A stretch of 40,704 bases of DNA. Source: Planctomycetales bacterium (GTDB taxonomy: Bacteria > Planctomycetota > Planctomycetia > Isosphaerales > Isosphaeraceae). The translations under genes and the position numbers were made by a program. The stretch spans positions 1-40,704 of the forward strand of contig DAIDKV010000157.1 of NCBI GenBank assembly GCA_027449865.1, given 5' to 3'. The notes under the pieces are model-generated. The model did no database searches. It was given only the letters and a program-made list of their open reading frames with translations, and was not told the DNA's origin. Each line of letters opens with the position of its first letter. The first letter of the stretch is position 1. Below are positions 7,445-15,572 of this stretch, in pieces.

Positions 7445-8335
7445 ATGAAAATCTCCGCCTTCCCTAAATGCTACATCGACCGGATTGCGGGCGACCGTAG
7501 CATGTCGGTGTTCGAGTGGATCGAGATGGCCCGGTCGCTCGACGCTGACGGGCTGGAGATGTACGACGGCTTCTTCGAGAGCCTGGAGCCGGGCTACATC
7601 GATCGGGTTGGCGACGCGATCCGGTCGGCGGGATTCGCGATGCCGATGCTCTGCTGCTCGCCCGACTTCACCAACCCCAACCCCGACGCCCGCAAGCGGG
7701 CCGTCGATCGGGAGGTGGAACTCGTCGCGGTATCGCGACGGCTGGGAGGGCCTCGGACAGTCTGCCGGGTCTTGTCGGGACAGCGATACCCGGAGGTCGG
7801 CCGCGAACAGGGGCTCGAATGGGTCGTCGAGTGCATTGAAGAGGTGCTGCCCGAGGCCCGATCGCACGACATCGTCCTTGGCCTGGAAAACCATTACAAG
7901 GACGGCTTCTGGACCTACCCCGAGTTTGCCCAGAAGCAGGACGTCTTTCTCGAACTGGTCGCGGCGATCGCCGACCGCGACCACTTCGGCGTCCAGTACG
8001 ACCCCTCGAACGCGATCGTCGCGGGCGACGACCCGATCGAACTGTTAAAGGCGGTCGCTGACCGAGTCGTTAGCATGCACGCCAGCGACCGATTTCTCGC
8101 CGAGGGGACGACGCTCGACGAGCTTCGGCAGGCCGACGGCACCCTCGGCTACTCGGCCAACCTCCGGCACGGCGTCACCGGGAAGGGGCTGAACGATTAC
8201 GAGACCATCTTCCGCATCCTCGCCGAGCACAACTATCGAGGGTGGGTCAGCATCGAGGATGGGATGAACGGGATGGAAGAAATGGCCGAATCGCTGGCCT
8301 TCCTCCGACGGATGGCCGCGAAATACTTCCCCTGA
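7445..8335 (+). CDS. Sugar phosphate isomerase/epimerase-like TIM barrel
   Basis: The 296-aa protein fits the xylose-isomerase-like TIM-barrel family (AP_endonuc_2 fold). Candidate metal ligands appear in order: Glu in IVLGLENHYKD, Asp in GVQYDPSN, His in VVSMHASD and Glu in GWVSIEDGM. No signal peptide is present, so it is probably cytoplasmic. The family includes epimerases and isomerases of free sugars, inosose-type cyclitols and keto sugars; the substrate cannot be assigned. The ATG at 7445 is the first codon after an AT-rich heptamer array and lacks a Shine-Dalgarno sequence, but the conserved reading starts at once (MKISAFPKCYID). It lies between a secreted protease and a secreted leucine-rich-repeat protein with no obvious pathway partner. 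Confidence 0.85.
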   Translation: MKISAFPKCYIDRIAGDRSMSVFEWIEMARSLDADGLEMYDGFFESLEPGYIDRVGDAIRSAGFAMPMLCCSPDFTNPNPDARKRAVDREVELVAVSRRLGGPRTVCRVLSGQRYPEVGREQGLEWVVECIEEVLPEARSHDIVLGLENHYKDGFWTYPEFAQKQDVFLELVAAIADRDHFGVQYDPSNAIVAGDDPIELLKAVADRVVSMHASDRFLAEGTTLDELRQADGTLGYSANLRHGVTGKGLNDYETIFRILAEHNYRGWVSIEDGMNGMEEMAESLAFLRRMAAKYFP

Positions 8336-8474
8336 CCGGCCCGACCGCTCGACGCACGCGCCTCTTTCCTCGGACCGGGGCTCCTCGTATGCTCGAAACG
8401 ATCGCGGCCGACGACCGGCCGCCCCGGATCGACCTGATCCCGGTTTGATCGATTACCCGCCGGAGGAACCCGCC

Positions 8475-9305
8475 ATGATCCGACCCGCCCGTCGGCCGAT
8501 CGCCGTCGCGACGGCTCTCGCCCTGATGGCCATTGCCCCCGCCGCCCGCGCTGCCTCGCCCTTCCCGGACAGGAACCTCGAGGCTGCCATTCGCGACGTC
8601 CTCAAGCATGAACCCAAGGTCGAGCTGACCGACGAGAAGCTGCAAAACGTCTATTTCCTGGAAGCGACCGGCAAGGAGATCAAGGATCTCACCGGCCTGG
8701 AGAAATGCAAGAACCTGGCGCAGCTCAAGCTCGACCGGAACAAGATCAGCGACCTGAAGCCGCTGAAGGACCTCACCAACCTGCAATGGCTCGACCTCTC
8801 GGAAAACCAGATTCAGGACATCGCCCCGCTCGCGAACCTGAAGGGCCTGCAATACCTGGAACTCTCGGGAAACAAGGTCGAGAAGCTCGACGCGCTCGCC
8901 GGCCTGGCGAGCCTCAACTCGCTCTATCTGGGCAAGAACGCGATCGTCGACCTCGCCCCATTGGCCTCGCTCTCGAAGCTCTGGACGCTCTCCGTCCCCG
9001 GCAACCGGGTGAAGGATGTTAAGGTTGTGGCGAAGCTAACGAAGCTGTCGACGCTCGACCTCGGCGAGAACCAGGTCGAGGACCTCGCCCCGCTCGGAAA
9101 GCTGACCGAACTGAAGATCCTGATCCTCTGGCGCAACAAGATCAAGGATTTGAAGCCGCTCGCCGAGGCCGTGAAGGCTGACGCCGCCGGCCCGAAGCTC
9201 TTCGCGCCGTACTTGCGGCTCTACATCGATGGAAACCCGCTCAACGACGCCTCGAAGGGCCAGCTCGACGCGATGAAGAAGGCCGGCGTCCGGATTGAGG
9301 GGTGA
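8475..9305 (+). CDS. Secreted leucine-rich-repeat protein, 276 aa
   Basis: The start at 8475 follows GGAGG at the proper distance (8462-8466) and gives a signal peptide (IAVATALALMAIAPAARA). An ATG ten codons upstream would bury the signal. The mature protein opens with FPDRNLEAAIRDVLK, a segment common at the front of internalin-like LRR proteins. About seven 22-residue repeats follow, such as LTNLQWLDLSENQIQDIAPL and LKGLQYLELSGNKVEKLDAL. The repeats follow the L..L.L..N.I.DL.PL pattern of the SDS22/internalin type and form a curved protein-binding surface. There is no LPXTG or other anchor. It probably mediates protein contact outside the cytoplasm; the partner is unknown. Confidence 0.9.
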   Translation: MIRPARRPIAVATALALMAIAPAARAASPFPDRNLEAAIRDVLKHEPKVELTDEKLQNVYFLEATGKEIKDLTGLEKCKNLAQLKLDRNKISDLKPLKDLTNLQWLDLSENQIQDIAPLANLKGLQYLELSGNKVEKLDALAGLASLNSLYLGKNAIVDLAPLASLSKLWTLSVPGNRVKDVKVVAKLTKLSTLDLGENQVEDLAPLGKLTELKILILWRNKIKDLKPLAEAVKADAAGPKLFAPYLRLYIDGNPLNDASKGQLDAMKKAGVRIEG

Positions 9306-9519
9306 TCGACGGGACGAGCCGATCCTGGCGAACTCTCGTTGGAGCCGCCAAGAGCTGCTATCCTGGATCGAACGGGGAGCGACCAGGGACGAGCGCCCCG
9401 TTCCGCCCTTTGCATTCCCGTCTGTTCGGGGCCCATGGTCGAATCTCGGCCAAGGGCCGTCGACGTGGATGATACGTGCCTTGCCAGGGCTTAGACAGGC
9501 AAGGTGGAGCTGGATTCTG

Positions 9520-10704
9520 ATGAATCAATCGGAACTTGAGAAGTGGCTCTTGGATGTGGAGTCGGATCGTACTGAGCGTACCATCTCGCTGAAGGATACC
9601 GATAAATTCGCGGAAGCCATCTGCTCCTTCGCCAATGATCTGGCGAACACCGGGAAGCCCGGCTATCTCTTTGTTGGGGCAACGCCCGATGGCCGGGCCA
9701 GCGGTGCAACCATCTCAGACGACTTACTCCAGCGCCTTGCCGCGATCCGATCGGATGGAAACATCCAGCCCTTGCCGACCATGAACGTCGAGAAATGGGA
9801 TCTCGGCGGCGGCGAGATGGCCGTGGTGGAGGTTTTTCCGTCCGACATGCCCCCCGTCCGGTATCGTGGGCGAACTTGCATCCGAGTGGGCCCTCGTCGT
9901 GGCCACGCGACCCCGACCGAGGAGCGAATTCTCTCCGAGCGCCGGGTCGATCGGGCCCGGACATGGGATGCCCGCGCCTGCCGGGAAGCGTCGCTGGAGG
10001 ATCTTGCTCTCGATCTCTTTTCCCTCACCTACCGACGGAGCGCGGTTGCCTACGATGTCATTGAGGAGAACGATCGAACGCTGGATCTTCAACTGGCCTC
10101 GCTCCGATTCTACGATCTAAGGACCGGCTGCCCCACGAATGCGGGTGTCCTGCTCTTTGGCAGGGATCCGCTCTCATTTTTCCCGGGCGCCTACGTACAA
10201 TACGTTCAGTACGCCGGCGAATCCCAGGCCGACGAGGTCCTGCAAGAACGGAGGATCGTGGGCGATTTGCTGGACGTGATGCGTGACCTCAGCCGGCTCA
10301 CGTTGGAGATCGCCGAGGAGAGGCCGCTCCAGCGCTCCGATCTCTCCGAAACGGCGATCTTTGATTATCCGCCCCGGGGGATGCGGGAACTCTTCATGAA
10401 CGCGGTGATTCACCGGAATTATGAGGAATCCACCACGCCTGTCCTGATCAACCACTATCGCAATCGGATCGAGATTCAGAATCCGGGTGGGCTCTTCGGC
10501 GATCTTACCCCCGAACAGTTCCCGGACGGGACCGCCTATCGCAACCCGGTCCTTGCGGAGGCCGGCAAGATCCTTGGGTTCGTGAATCGCTTCGGGCGGG
10601 GTATCAAGGTCGTTCAGAGAGAACTCCAGCAGAATGGTTCGCCGCCAGCGATCTTCGATCCCCGCCCCAATTTTTTCCTGGCGACGGTCCCGAGGCGTCC
10701 ATGA
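9520..10704 (+). CDS. AlbA_2 (Schlafen-like) plus GHKL-type ATPase protein
   Basis: This 394-aa protein has an N-terminal AlbA_2 domain (residues ~15-130): TISLKDTDKFAEAICSFAND, GYLFVGATPDGRASG, then PPVRYRGRTCIRVGPRR, the typical ending of that domain. The C-terminal half resembles the HATPase_c_4 domain found in the same proteins, with YPPRGMRELFMNAVIHRNY (N-box-like) and EIQNPGGLFG (ATP-lid-like). Such proteins are often labelled RecG-like helicases or transcriptional regulators, but there are no helicase motifs here. ATG at 9520 follows a purine-rich GGTGGAG; the longer upstream reading lacks conservation. Its stop overlaps the ATG of the ParA-like gene by 4 bp, so the two are almost certainly co-translated. 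Confidence 0.88.
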   Translation: MNQSELEKWLLDVESDRTERTISLKDTDKFAEAICSFANDLANTGKPGYLFVGATPDGRASGATISDDLLQRLAAIRSDGNIQPLPTMNVEKWDLGGGEMAVVEVFPSDMPPVRYRGRTCIRVGPRRGHATPTEERILSERRVDRARTWDARACREASLEDLALDLFSLTYRRSAVAYDVIEENDRTLDLQLASLRFYDLRTGCPTNAGVLLFGRDPLSFFPGAYVQYVQYAGESQADEVLQERRIVGDLLDVMRDLSRLTLEIAEERPLQRSDLSETAIFDYPPRGMRELFMNAVIHRNYEESTTPVLINHYRNRIEIQNPGGLFGDLTPEQFPDGTAYRNPVLAEAGKILGFVNRFGRGIKVVQRELQQNGSPPAIFDPRPNFFLATVPRRP

Positions 10705-11738
10705 AAACGCTGGTCTTCTTCAATAACAAGAGTGGAGTCGGCAAGACCTCGCTCGTTTACCATCTAAGCTGGATGTTCGCCGAGCTGGGCGTCAACGTGG
10801 TGGCGATCGATCTGGATCCGCAGTCCAATTTAACGTCATCCTTCCTGGACGATGAGCAACGGATTGAGTTGTGGGAGAGCGAGCATTCGACTCGAACGAT
10901 CCGCGGCTTGATTCAGCCGGTCCTCGAGAAACTCGGTGACATCAGTCCGCCCGAACCCATCGAGATCGATTCCCGCATCGGTCTGGTCCCGGGCGATCTT
11001 GGCCTGAGCCTCTTCGAGGATCGCCTGTCGGAGACCTGGGGGCGTTGCTTCGATGACAATACCGCCAACGCTTCAGACGCTTTCCGGGTCACGACGGCTT
11101 TCTATCGGATCATGGAAATGGCGGCGATCCAGCGTGGAGCCGAACTCGTCCTGATCGATGTCGGACCAGATCTTGGCGCGATGAACCGGGCGGTTCTGGT
11201 TTCCGCCGATCATGTGGTGATCCCACTCGCGGCTGACCTCTTCTCGCTCCAGGGCCTACGCAATCTCGGTCCGACCCTTCGCTCCTGGCGTTCCGGTTGG
11301 GCACGCCGCAAGGAGCATCGGAGCCAACGACTTCCGGAACTTCAAATCACTATCCCAACGGGGGATATGAATCCGGTCGGTTATGTTGTGATGCAACCTT
11401 CCGTGCGAGAGAACTACCCCGTCGCCGCCTATCGTCGGTGGATCGAACGTATCCCGAGGGTCTATTACAGGGAAGTGCTCGGACGCCCGGATTCGGAGGA
11501 GATTCCGGATCCAGATCCGATGGCCCTCGCGATTCTGAAGAACTATCGAAGCCTCGCGCCAATGGCCCAGGAAGCTCACAAGCCGATGTTTGCACTCAAG
11601 CCGGCAGACGGGGCGATCGGCGGGCATGCCGCCGCTGTTCAGGCCAGCCACCGCGCGTTCCGAGAACTCTCGGAGCGGATTGCGTCGGCCTGCGGCTTTT
11701 CACTCCCCAATCGTTCGAAAGGTCCAGCGCGGGAGTAG
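10701..11738 (+). CDS. ParA/MinD-type ATPase
   Basis: The 345-aa product begins MKTLVFFNNKSGVGKTSLVY, a deviant Walker A motif (KSGVGKTS) at residues ~9-16. It continues with VAIDLDPQSNLTSSFL (Walker A' region) and LVLIDVGPDLGAMNRAVL (Walker B region). These are hallmarks of ParA-family P-loop ATPases that dimerise on DNA or membranes. No ParB gene or parS-like cluster is visible nearby, so this is not a standard chromosome-partition locus. The partner is instead the AlbA_2 protein directly upstream (ATGA overlap). An insertion of mixed charge (residues ~190-270, including PTGDMNPVGYVVMQPS and YYREVLGRPDSEEIPDP) lies before the C-terminus. Its role could be positioning, regulation or defence; context alone does not settle it. 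Confidence 0.87.
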   Translation: MKTLVFFNNKSGVGKTSLVYHLSWMFAELGVNVVAIDLDPQSNLTSSFLDDEQRIELWESEHSTRTIRGLIQPVLEKLGDISPPEPIEIDSRIGLVPGDLGLSLFEDRLSETWGRCFDDNTANASDAFRVTTAFYRIMEMAAIQRGAELVLIDVGPDLGAMNRAVLVSADHVVIPLAADLFSLQGLRNLGPTLRSWRSGWARRKEHRSQRLPELQITIPTGDMNPVGYVVMQPSVRENYPVAAYRRWIERIPRVYYREVLGRPDSEEIPDPDPMALAILKNYRSLAPMAQEAHKPMFALKPADGAIGGHAAAVQASHRAFRELSERIASACGFSLPNRSKGPARE

Positions 11739-11827
11739 CGCCACGGGGCCGGTACTTCAGGGCGAGGGACATTGAAGCCGGGCCATTGAGAAGAGACGTT
11801 GGTTTCCTAAAAAACACGGGCGACCAA

Positions 11828-11855
11828 TTCACCGGAGAGCCGAAAAAGATAATAT
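11828..11855 (+). promoter_or_regulatory. Possible promoter for the small gene at 11963
   Basis: TTCACC (11828-11833) and TAATAT (11850-11855) are separated by 16 bp, in one of the few AT-rich patches nearby. Each box matches the sigma-70 consensus at four of six positions. It lies about 110 bp upstream of the small unknown gene. The match is weak. Confidence 0.3.
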
Positions 11856-11962
11856 TAGAGGAGGGCGATACGACGCTTTCTCTCGGCATCGCCGATGGAT
11901 GGCGTCCGTCGCCCATCGAAGGTTGCTGTCATCGCGATGATCTCAGGTCGATGGAGGATCCG

Positions 11963-12241
11963 ATGGATCACTTCGTCAAGCTGGACCGTCTGCCGGATGG
12001 CTACGAGATCCCGACCGGCCTCCGGGAGAAGCTGCAATTCGACGCCGAGGGACATCGCCTTGTGTTCCACGGCTATATGAGCAAGACCGAATTCGACTCG
12101 ATCTGCGAACCCACCCGAGACTGGGCCTTCCGCCGATCGGTCGAGGAACTGTTCTTCAAGACCGTTCACGAGCTGGACGCACCCGGGACCGGCAAGAATC
12201 GGATACTGGGTCTGCTGTCGCGGCTCCTGCCACGGCATTGA
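11963..12241 (+). CDS. Small conserved-looking protein, 92 aa
   Basis: I cannot name this family. The protein reads MDHFVKLDRLPDGYEIPTGL, then LQFDAEGHRLVFHGYMSK and FDSICEPTRDWAFRRSVEEL. The core resembles small planctomycete proteins of unknown function with an IP.-L.-.-.-FDAE...L.F.G.MSK pattern, as far as I can recall. It has no signal peptide or membrane segment and is probably cytoplasmic. GGAGG at 11953-11957 supports the ATG at 11963; an in-frame ATG at 11951 overlaps that site and is less likely. It follows the ParA-like gene by 224 bp, so it is probably transcribed separately. The longer open reading upstream of 11951 overlaps ParA and is a shadow. Confidence 0.65.
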   Translation: MDHFVKLDRLPDGYEIPTGLREKLQFDAEGHRLVFHGYMSKTEFDSICEPTRDWAFRRSVEELFFKTVHELDAPGTGKNRILGLLSRLLPRH

Positions 12242-12494
12242 CCAGGCGTTGGTCCCGCATCGACTTCGGGGGGTGCGCCGGTTGCGCCATCTCGGCCCCC
12301 GGCCATACTTTCCCACTGATGCTGCGCGCGAATGGGACGTCCATACCTATCGTCAACAGGATCTCGCTCCTGTCGATCACCCGCATGATACGGTCCCCGC
12401 TGGTTCCCCGACGCCCTGACCGTTATCTTACGATCAGGCCCTCCCCGGGTCGCGAGGTTGGTCGTGCGGTTCGAGCCGAGAGGAGCCAGGCGAG

Positions 12495-15400
12495 ATGATC
12501 TTGGAAGATGCGCGCAGGATCGGCTGGGTGGCCATGTCGCTGATGATCGGGATGATCTTGCGGCCGGCCGGGGCGGGCGAGCCCTCGAAGGTGCCGGCAT
12601 CGCCGGCCGAGGCTGTCAACCTGTTGACCTTGCCCCCCGGCTTCAAGGCCACCCTTTGCGCCGCCGAACCTGACGTCGTCCAGCCGATCGCGATGGCCCT
12701 CGACGCTCGCGGCCGGCTCTGGGTTGTCGAGAACCGTGCCTATCCGATCTGGCTCGGCGGCCCGACCGGGCAAGACCGCATCCTTATCTTCGAGGATTCC
12801 AACGGCGATGGCCGGTTCGATCGCCGGACCGTCTTCTTCGACAAGGGGACCAACTACACCGGGATCGAACTCGGATTCGGCGGCGTCTGGGTTTGCGCCA
12901 CGCCGAACCTGCTGTTCTTCCCCGACCGCGACGGCGACGACAGGCCCGATGGCCCACCGGTCGTCAAGCTCGACGGCTGGAACGTAAAGGCCCAGCACAA
13001 CCTCTTCAACGCCCTGAAATGGGGCCCCGACGGATGGCTCTGGGGTTGCCACGGCATCCTTTCGACGGCCCAGGTCGGCAAGCCCGGAACGCCCGACGCG
13101 AAGCGCGTGGCGATGAACTGCGGTGTCTGGCGATACCACCCGACCCGCGAGGTCTTCGAGGTCGTCGCGCACGGGACGACCAACCCCTGGGGCCTCGACT
13201 TCGACGACCGCGGCGAGGCGTTCATCACCAATTGCGTGATCGCGCACCTCTTCCGTGTGATTCCGGGCGCCCACTTCGATCGGATGTACGGCCAGGACTT
13301 CAACCCGCATCTTTACGAGTTGATGTCCACCTGTGCCGACCACCTCCACTGGGCGGGCGGCAAGTGGCAGGACGCCCGCGAGGGGAATGTTCTCAACGAG
13401 GACCTCGGCGGCGGTCACGCGCACGTCGGTGGGATGATTTACCTGGCCGACAACTGGCCCGCGAAGTATCGCGACACCCTCTTCACCGTCAACATCCACG
13501 GCCATCGCGTGAACAACGACCGCCTCGTCCGGCTCGACGACGGCGCCCGGATCGTTGGTCGTCACGAGCCCGATTTCCTCCGGTCGTCTGACTCGTGGTT
13601 CCGCGGCCTGGAACTGAAGTACGGTCCCGACGGCGGCGTCTACGTCACCGACTGGTCCGACATTGGCGAGTGCCACGAGAACGACGCCGACAACGCCCAT
13701 CGCGAGAACGGCCGGATCTTCAAGGTCACCCACGGCGATCCGAAGCCGGTAAAGGTCGACCTCGCGCTTCGCTCCGACAGGGAGCTGGCCGGATACCAGT
13801 CGCACCCGAACGAGTGGTATGTCCGGACGGCTCGCCGAATCCTCCAGGAGCGTCTGGCCGCGGGCCACGATCTCAGCCCGGCGCATCAGGTTCTTCGCGA
13901 GATGCTCGACAAGGATACCGACGTCCGCCACCGCCTCCGCGCTCTCTGGACCCTGCACGCGACCGGCGGACTCGACGAACCGGCTCGCCTGGAAAGGCTC
14001 GGCGACGAGAGCCCCGAGGTCCGTGCCTGGTCCGTCCGGCTCCTCGTCGACGAGGGAAAACCGTCGGACGCGGCGATACGTCGACTTTCGGAGATGACCT
14101 ACGAGGGCACGAACCGTGAGCGCAGTCCGCTCGTCCGGCTCTACCTCGCCTCGGCGATGCAGCGCATTCCTCTGGATGAGCGCTGGAAGATGGCCGCGGG
14201 CCTGTTCAACGGTGCCCCAGCCGACCTCGACGCCGATCAGACCCGGCTGATCTGGTATGGGGTTGAGCCCTTGGTCGCGCGTGATCCGTTCCGGGCGTGG
14301 GGCCGGTTGATGCATTCCCGGAACGCGAGGCTCCACCGTTTCCTTGCCCGACGAATGGTGGAGGCGGATCTCGGGGCCATGATGCCAGCGGTTCTGGGGG
14401 CAATCTCCGAGGCCCGTCTCGAATCCTCGCCGGAGATCCCGCGCGCGATTCTTGACGGCGTCTTGCAAGCGGTCGCCGGCCGGAAACGAGTCGAGATGCC
14501 GAAGTGGTGGCTGGAGATCCCCAAGGGGATGGTCGCCAGGGGAGATGCCGACATCCGCGCCAAACTCGCCGCGCTGGGGTTGCTGTTCGGCGATCCGGCC
14601 GCCGAGGTCGAGCTTCGAGCGGTGGTCGAGGATCGAGGCGCTCATGAGGGCTCCCGGCAATTCGCGCTGCGGAACCTGGTCGATCGCCGGGCCGGTGGAC
14701 TGCCGCCGGTTCTCTTCCGGCTGCTCGATAACGAGGCGATGCGGGCCCCGGCGATCCGGGCGCTGGCCGCCTTCAACGACGCGAAGACCCCCGCGACACT
14801 TCTGAAGCTTTATCCGAAGCTCACCACCGCCGAGCGAGACGAGGCGATCGCGACGCTGGCCTCGCGGCCGGCCTGGGCGCGCGCGATGATCGAGGCGATC
14901 GACTCGGGGACGATCCCCCGCCGCGATGTCAGCACGACGATCGCCCGTCAGGTGCAGGCGTTCGGCGATGGCAACCTCACCGGGGCGCTGGAGAAGGCGT
15001 GGGGATCGCTCCGGCCGACAGCTCGCGACAAGGCCCCACTGATCGCGAAATACCGCGCGATCCTGGCCGATCGCAACTTGCCGCCGGCCAACCTTGGCCG
15101 GGGCCAGGCGCTTTTTGGGCGGATGTGTGGTCAGTGCCACAAGCTGTACGGCGGGGGCGGCGATCTTGGCCCCGATCTCACCGGTTCCGATCGCGCCAAT
15201 CCTGATTACATCCTGCAAAACGTGCTCGACCCGAGCGCCACCGTCGGCAAGGATTACACGATGACGACCGTGGCGACGGTTGACGGCCGGCTGATCTCTG
15301 GAATCCTCCGTGAGCAAACGCCCGCCGGGCTGGTGATCCAGACAGCCACCGATCGAGTCACGATCTCGCGCGAGGATGTCGATGCGATCAAGCCGTCGAG

Positions 15401-15503
15401 TGTCTCGATGATGCCCGAGGGCCAGCTCGACCCGCTCACGCCCAGCGAGATCCGCGACCTGTTCGCCTACCTGGCGATCGCCCGGCCGCTACGTCGGGAT
15501 TGA
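12495..15503 (+). CDS. PVC-type CxxCH haem protein, 1002 aa
   Basis: This large exported protein has a signal peptide (VAMSLMIGMILRPAGAGEP) and then a beta-propeller-like glucose/sorbosone-dehydrogenase-type region (LPPGFKATLCAAEPDVVQP, MALDARGRLWVVENRAYP, WSDIGECHENDADNAH). The middle (residues ~440-830) is made of HEAT-like helical repeats. A C-terminal cytochrome c domain has the haem motif MCGQCHKLYG with Cys878, Cys881 and His882; a methionine in the following region would be the sixth ligand. This order matches the 'membrane-bound dehydrogenase domain / PVC-type haem-binding CxxCH' proteins expanded in planctomycetes, thought to oxidise carbohydrates in the periplasm. ATG at 12495 follows AGGAG. 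It is convergent with the NAD synthetase gene. Confidence 0.92.
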   Translation: MILEDARRIGWVAMSLMIGMILRPAGAGEPSKVPASPAEAVNLLTLPPGFKATLCAAEPDVVQPIAMALDARGRLWVVENRAYPIWLGGPTGQDRILIFEDSNGDGRFDRRTVFFDKGTNYTGIELGFGGVWVCATPNLLFFPDRDGDDRPDGPPVVKLDGWNVKAQHNLFNALKWGPDGWLWGCHGILSTAQVGKPGTPDAKRVAMNCGVWRYHPTREVFEVVAHGTTNPWGLDFDDRGEAFITNCVIAHLFRVIPGAHFDRMYGQDFNPHLYELMSTCADHLHWAGGKWQDAREGNVLNEDLGGGHAHVGGMIYLADNWPAKYRDTLFTVNIHGHRVNNDRLVRLDDGARIVGRHEPDFLRSSDSWFRGLELKYGPDGGVYVTDWSDIGECHENDADNAHRENGRIFKVTHGDPKPVKVDLALRSDRELAGYQSHPNEWYVRTARRILQERLAAGHDLSPAHQVLREMLDKDTDVRHRLRALWTLHATGGLDEPARLERLGDESPEVRAWSVRLLVDEGKPSDAAIRRLSEMTYEGTNRERSPLVRLYLASAMQRIPLDERWKMAAGLFNGAPADLDADQTRLIWYGVEPLVARDPFRAWGRLMHSRNARLHRFLARRMVEADLGAMMPAVLGAISEARLESSPEIPRAILDGVLQAVAGRKRVEMPKWWLEIPKGMVARGDADIRAKLAALGLLFGDPAAEVELRAVVEDRGAHEGSRQFALRNLVDRRAGGLPPVLFRLLDNEAMRAPAIRALAAFNDAKTPATLLKLYPKLTTAERDEAIATLASRPAWARAMIEAIDSGTIPRRDVSTTIARQVQAFGDGNLTGALEKAWGSLRPTARDKAPLIAKYRAILADRNLPPANLGRGQALFGRMCGQCHKLYGGGGDLGPDLTGSDRANPDYILQNVLDPSATVGKDYTMTTVATVDGRLISGILREQTPAGLVIQTATDRVTISREDVDAIKPSSVSMMPEGQLDPLTPSEIRDLFAYLAIARPLRRD

Positions 15504-15546
15504 TTCCCACGCTCAATGATGGTGTCCGACTGGTCTTCATGTCGGA

Positions 15547-15562
15547 GCCGGCTCCAGCCGGC
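15547..15562. terminator. Possible bidirectional terminator hairpin
   Basis: GCCGGC-tcca-GCCGGC forms a 6-bp GC stem with a 4-nt loop in the 69-bp gap between two convergent genes (ends at 15503 and 15573). There is no T-run on either side, so it may simply be a short REP-like palindrome. Confidence 0.35.
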
Positions 15563-15572
15563 GATCTTCGCG

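Noticed and set aside
9295-9519. Upstream extension of the AlbA_2 gene
   Set aside because: The first 75 codons overlap the end of the leucine-rich-repeat gene and contain no conserved residues, while ATG 9520 follows a purine-rich site and opens directly into the domain.
10701-11738. Plasmid or chromosome partition locus
   Set aside because: A ParA-like ATPase alone is not enough: there is no ParB, no visible parS cluster and no replication gene nearby.
12242-12494. Possible short genes between the 92-aa protein and the CxxCH haem protein
   Set aside because: The frames have no ribosome binding site at a useful distance and no motifs, and they overlap each other on both strands.
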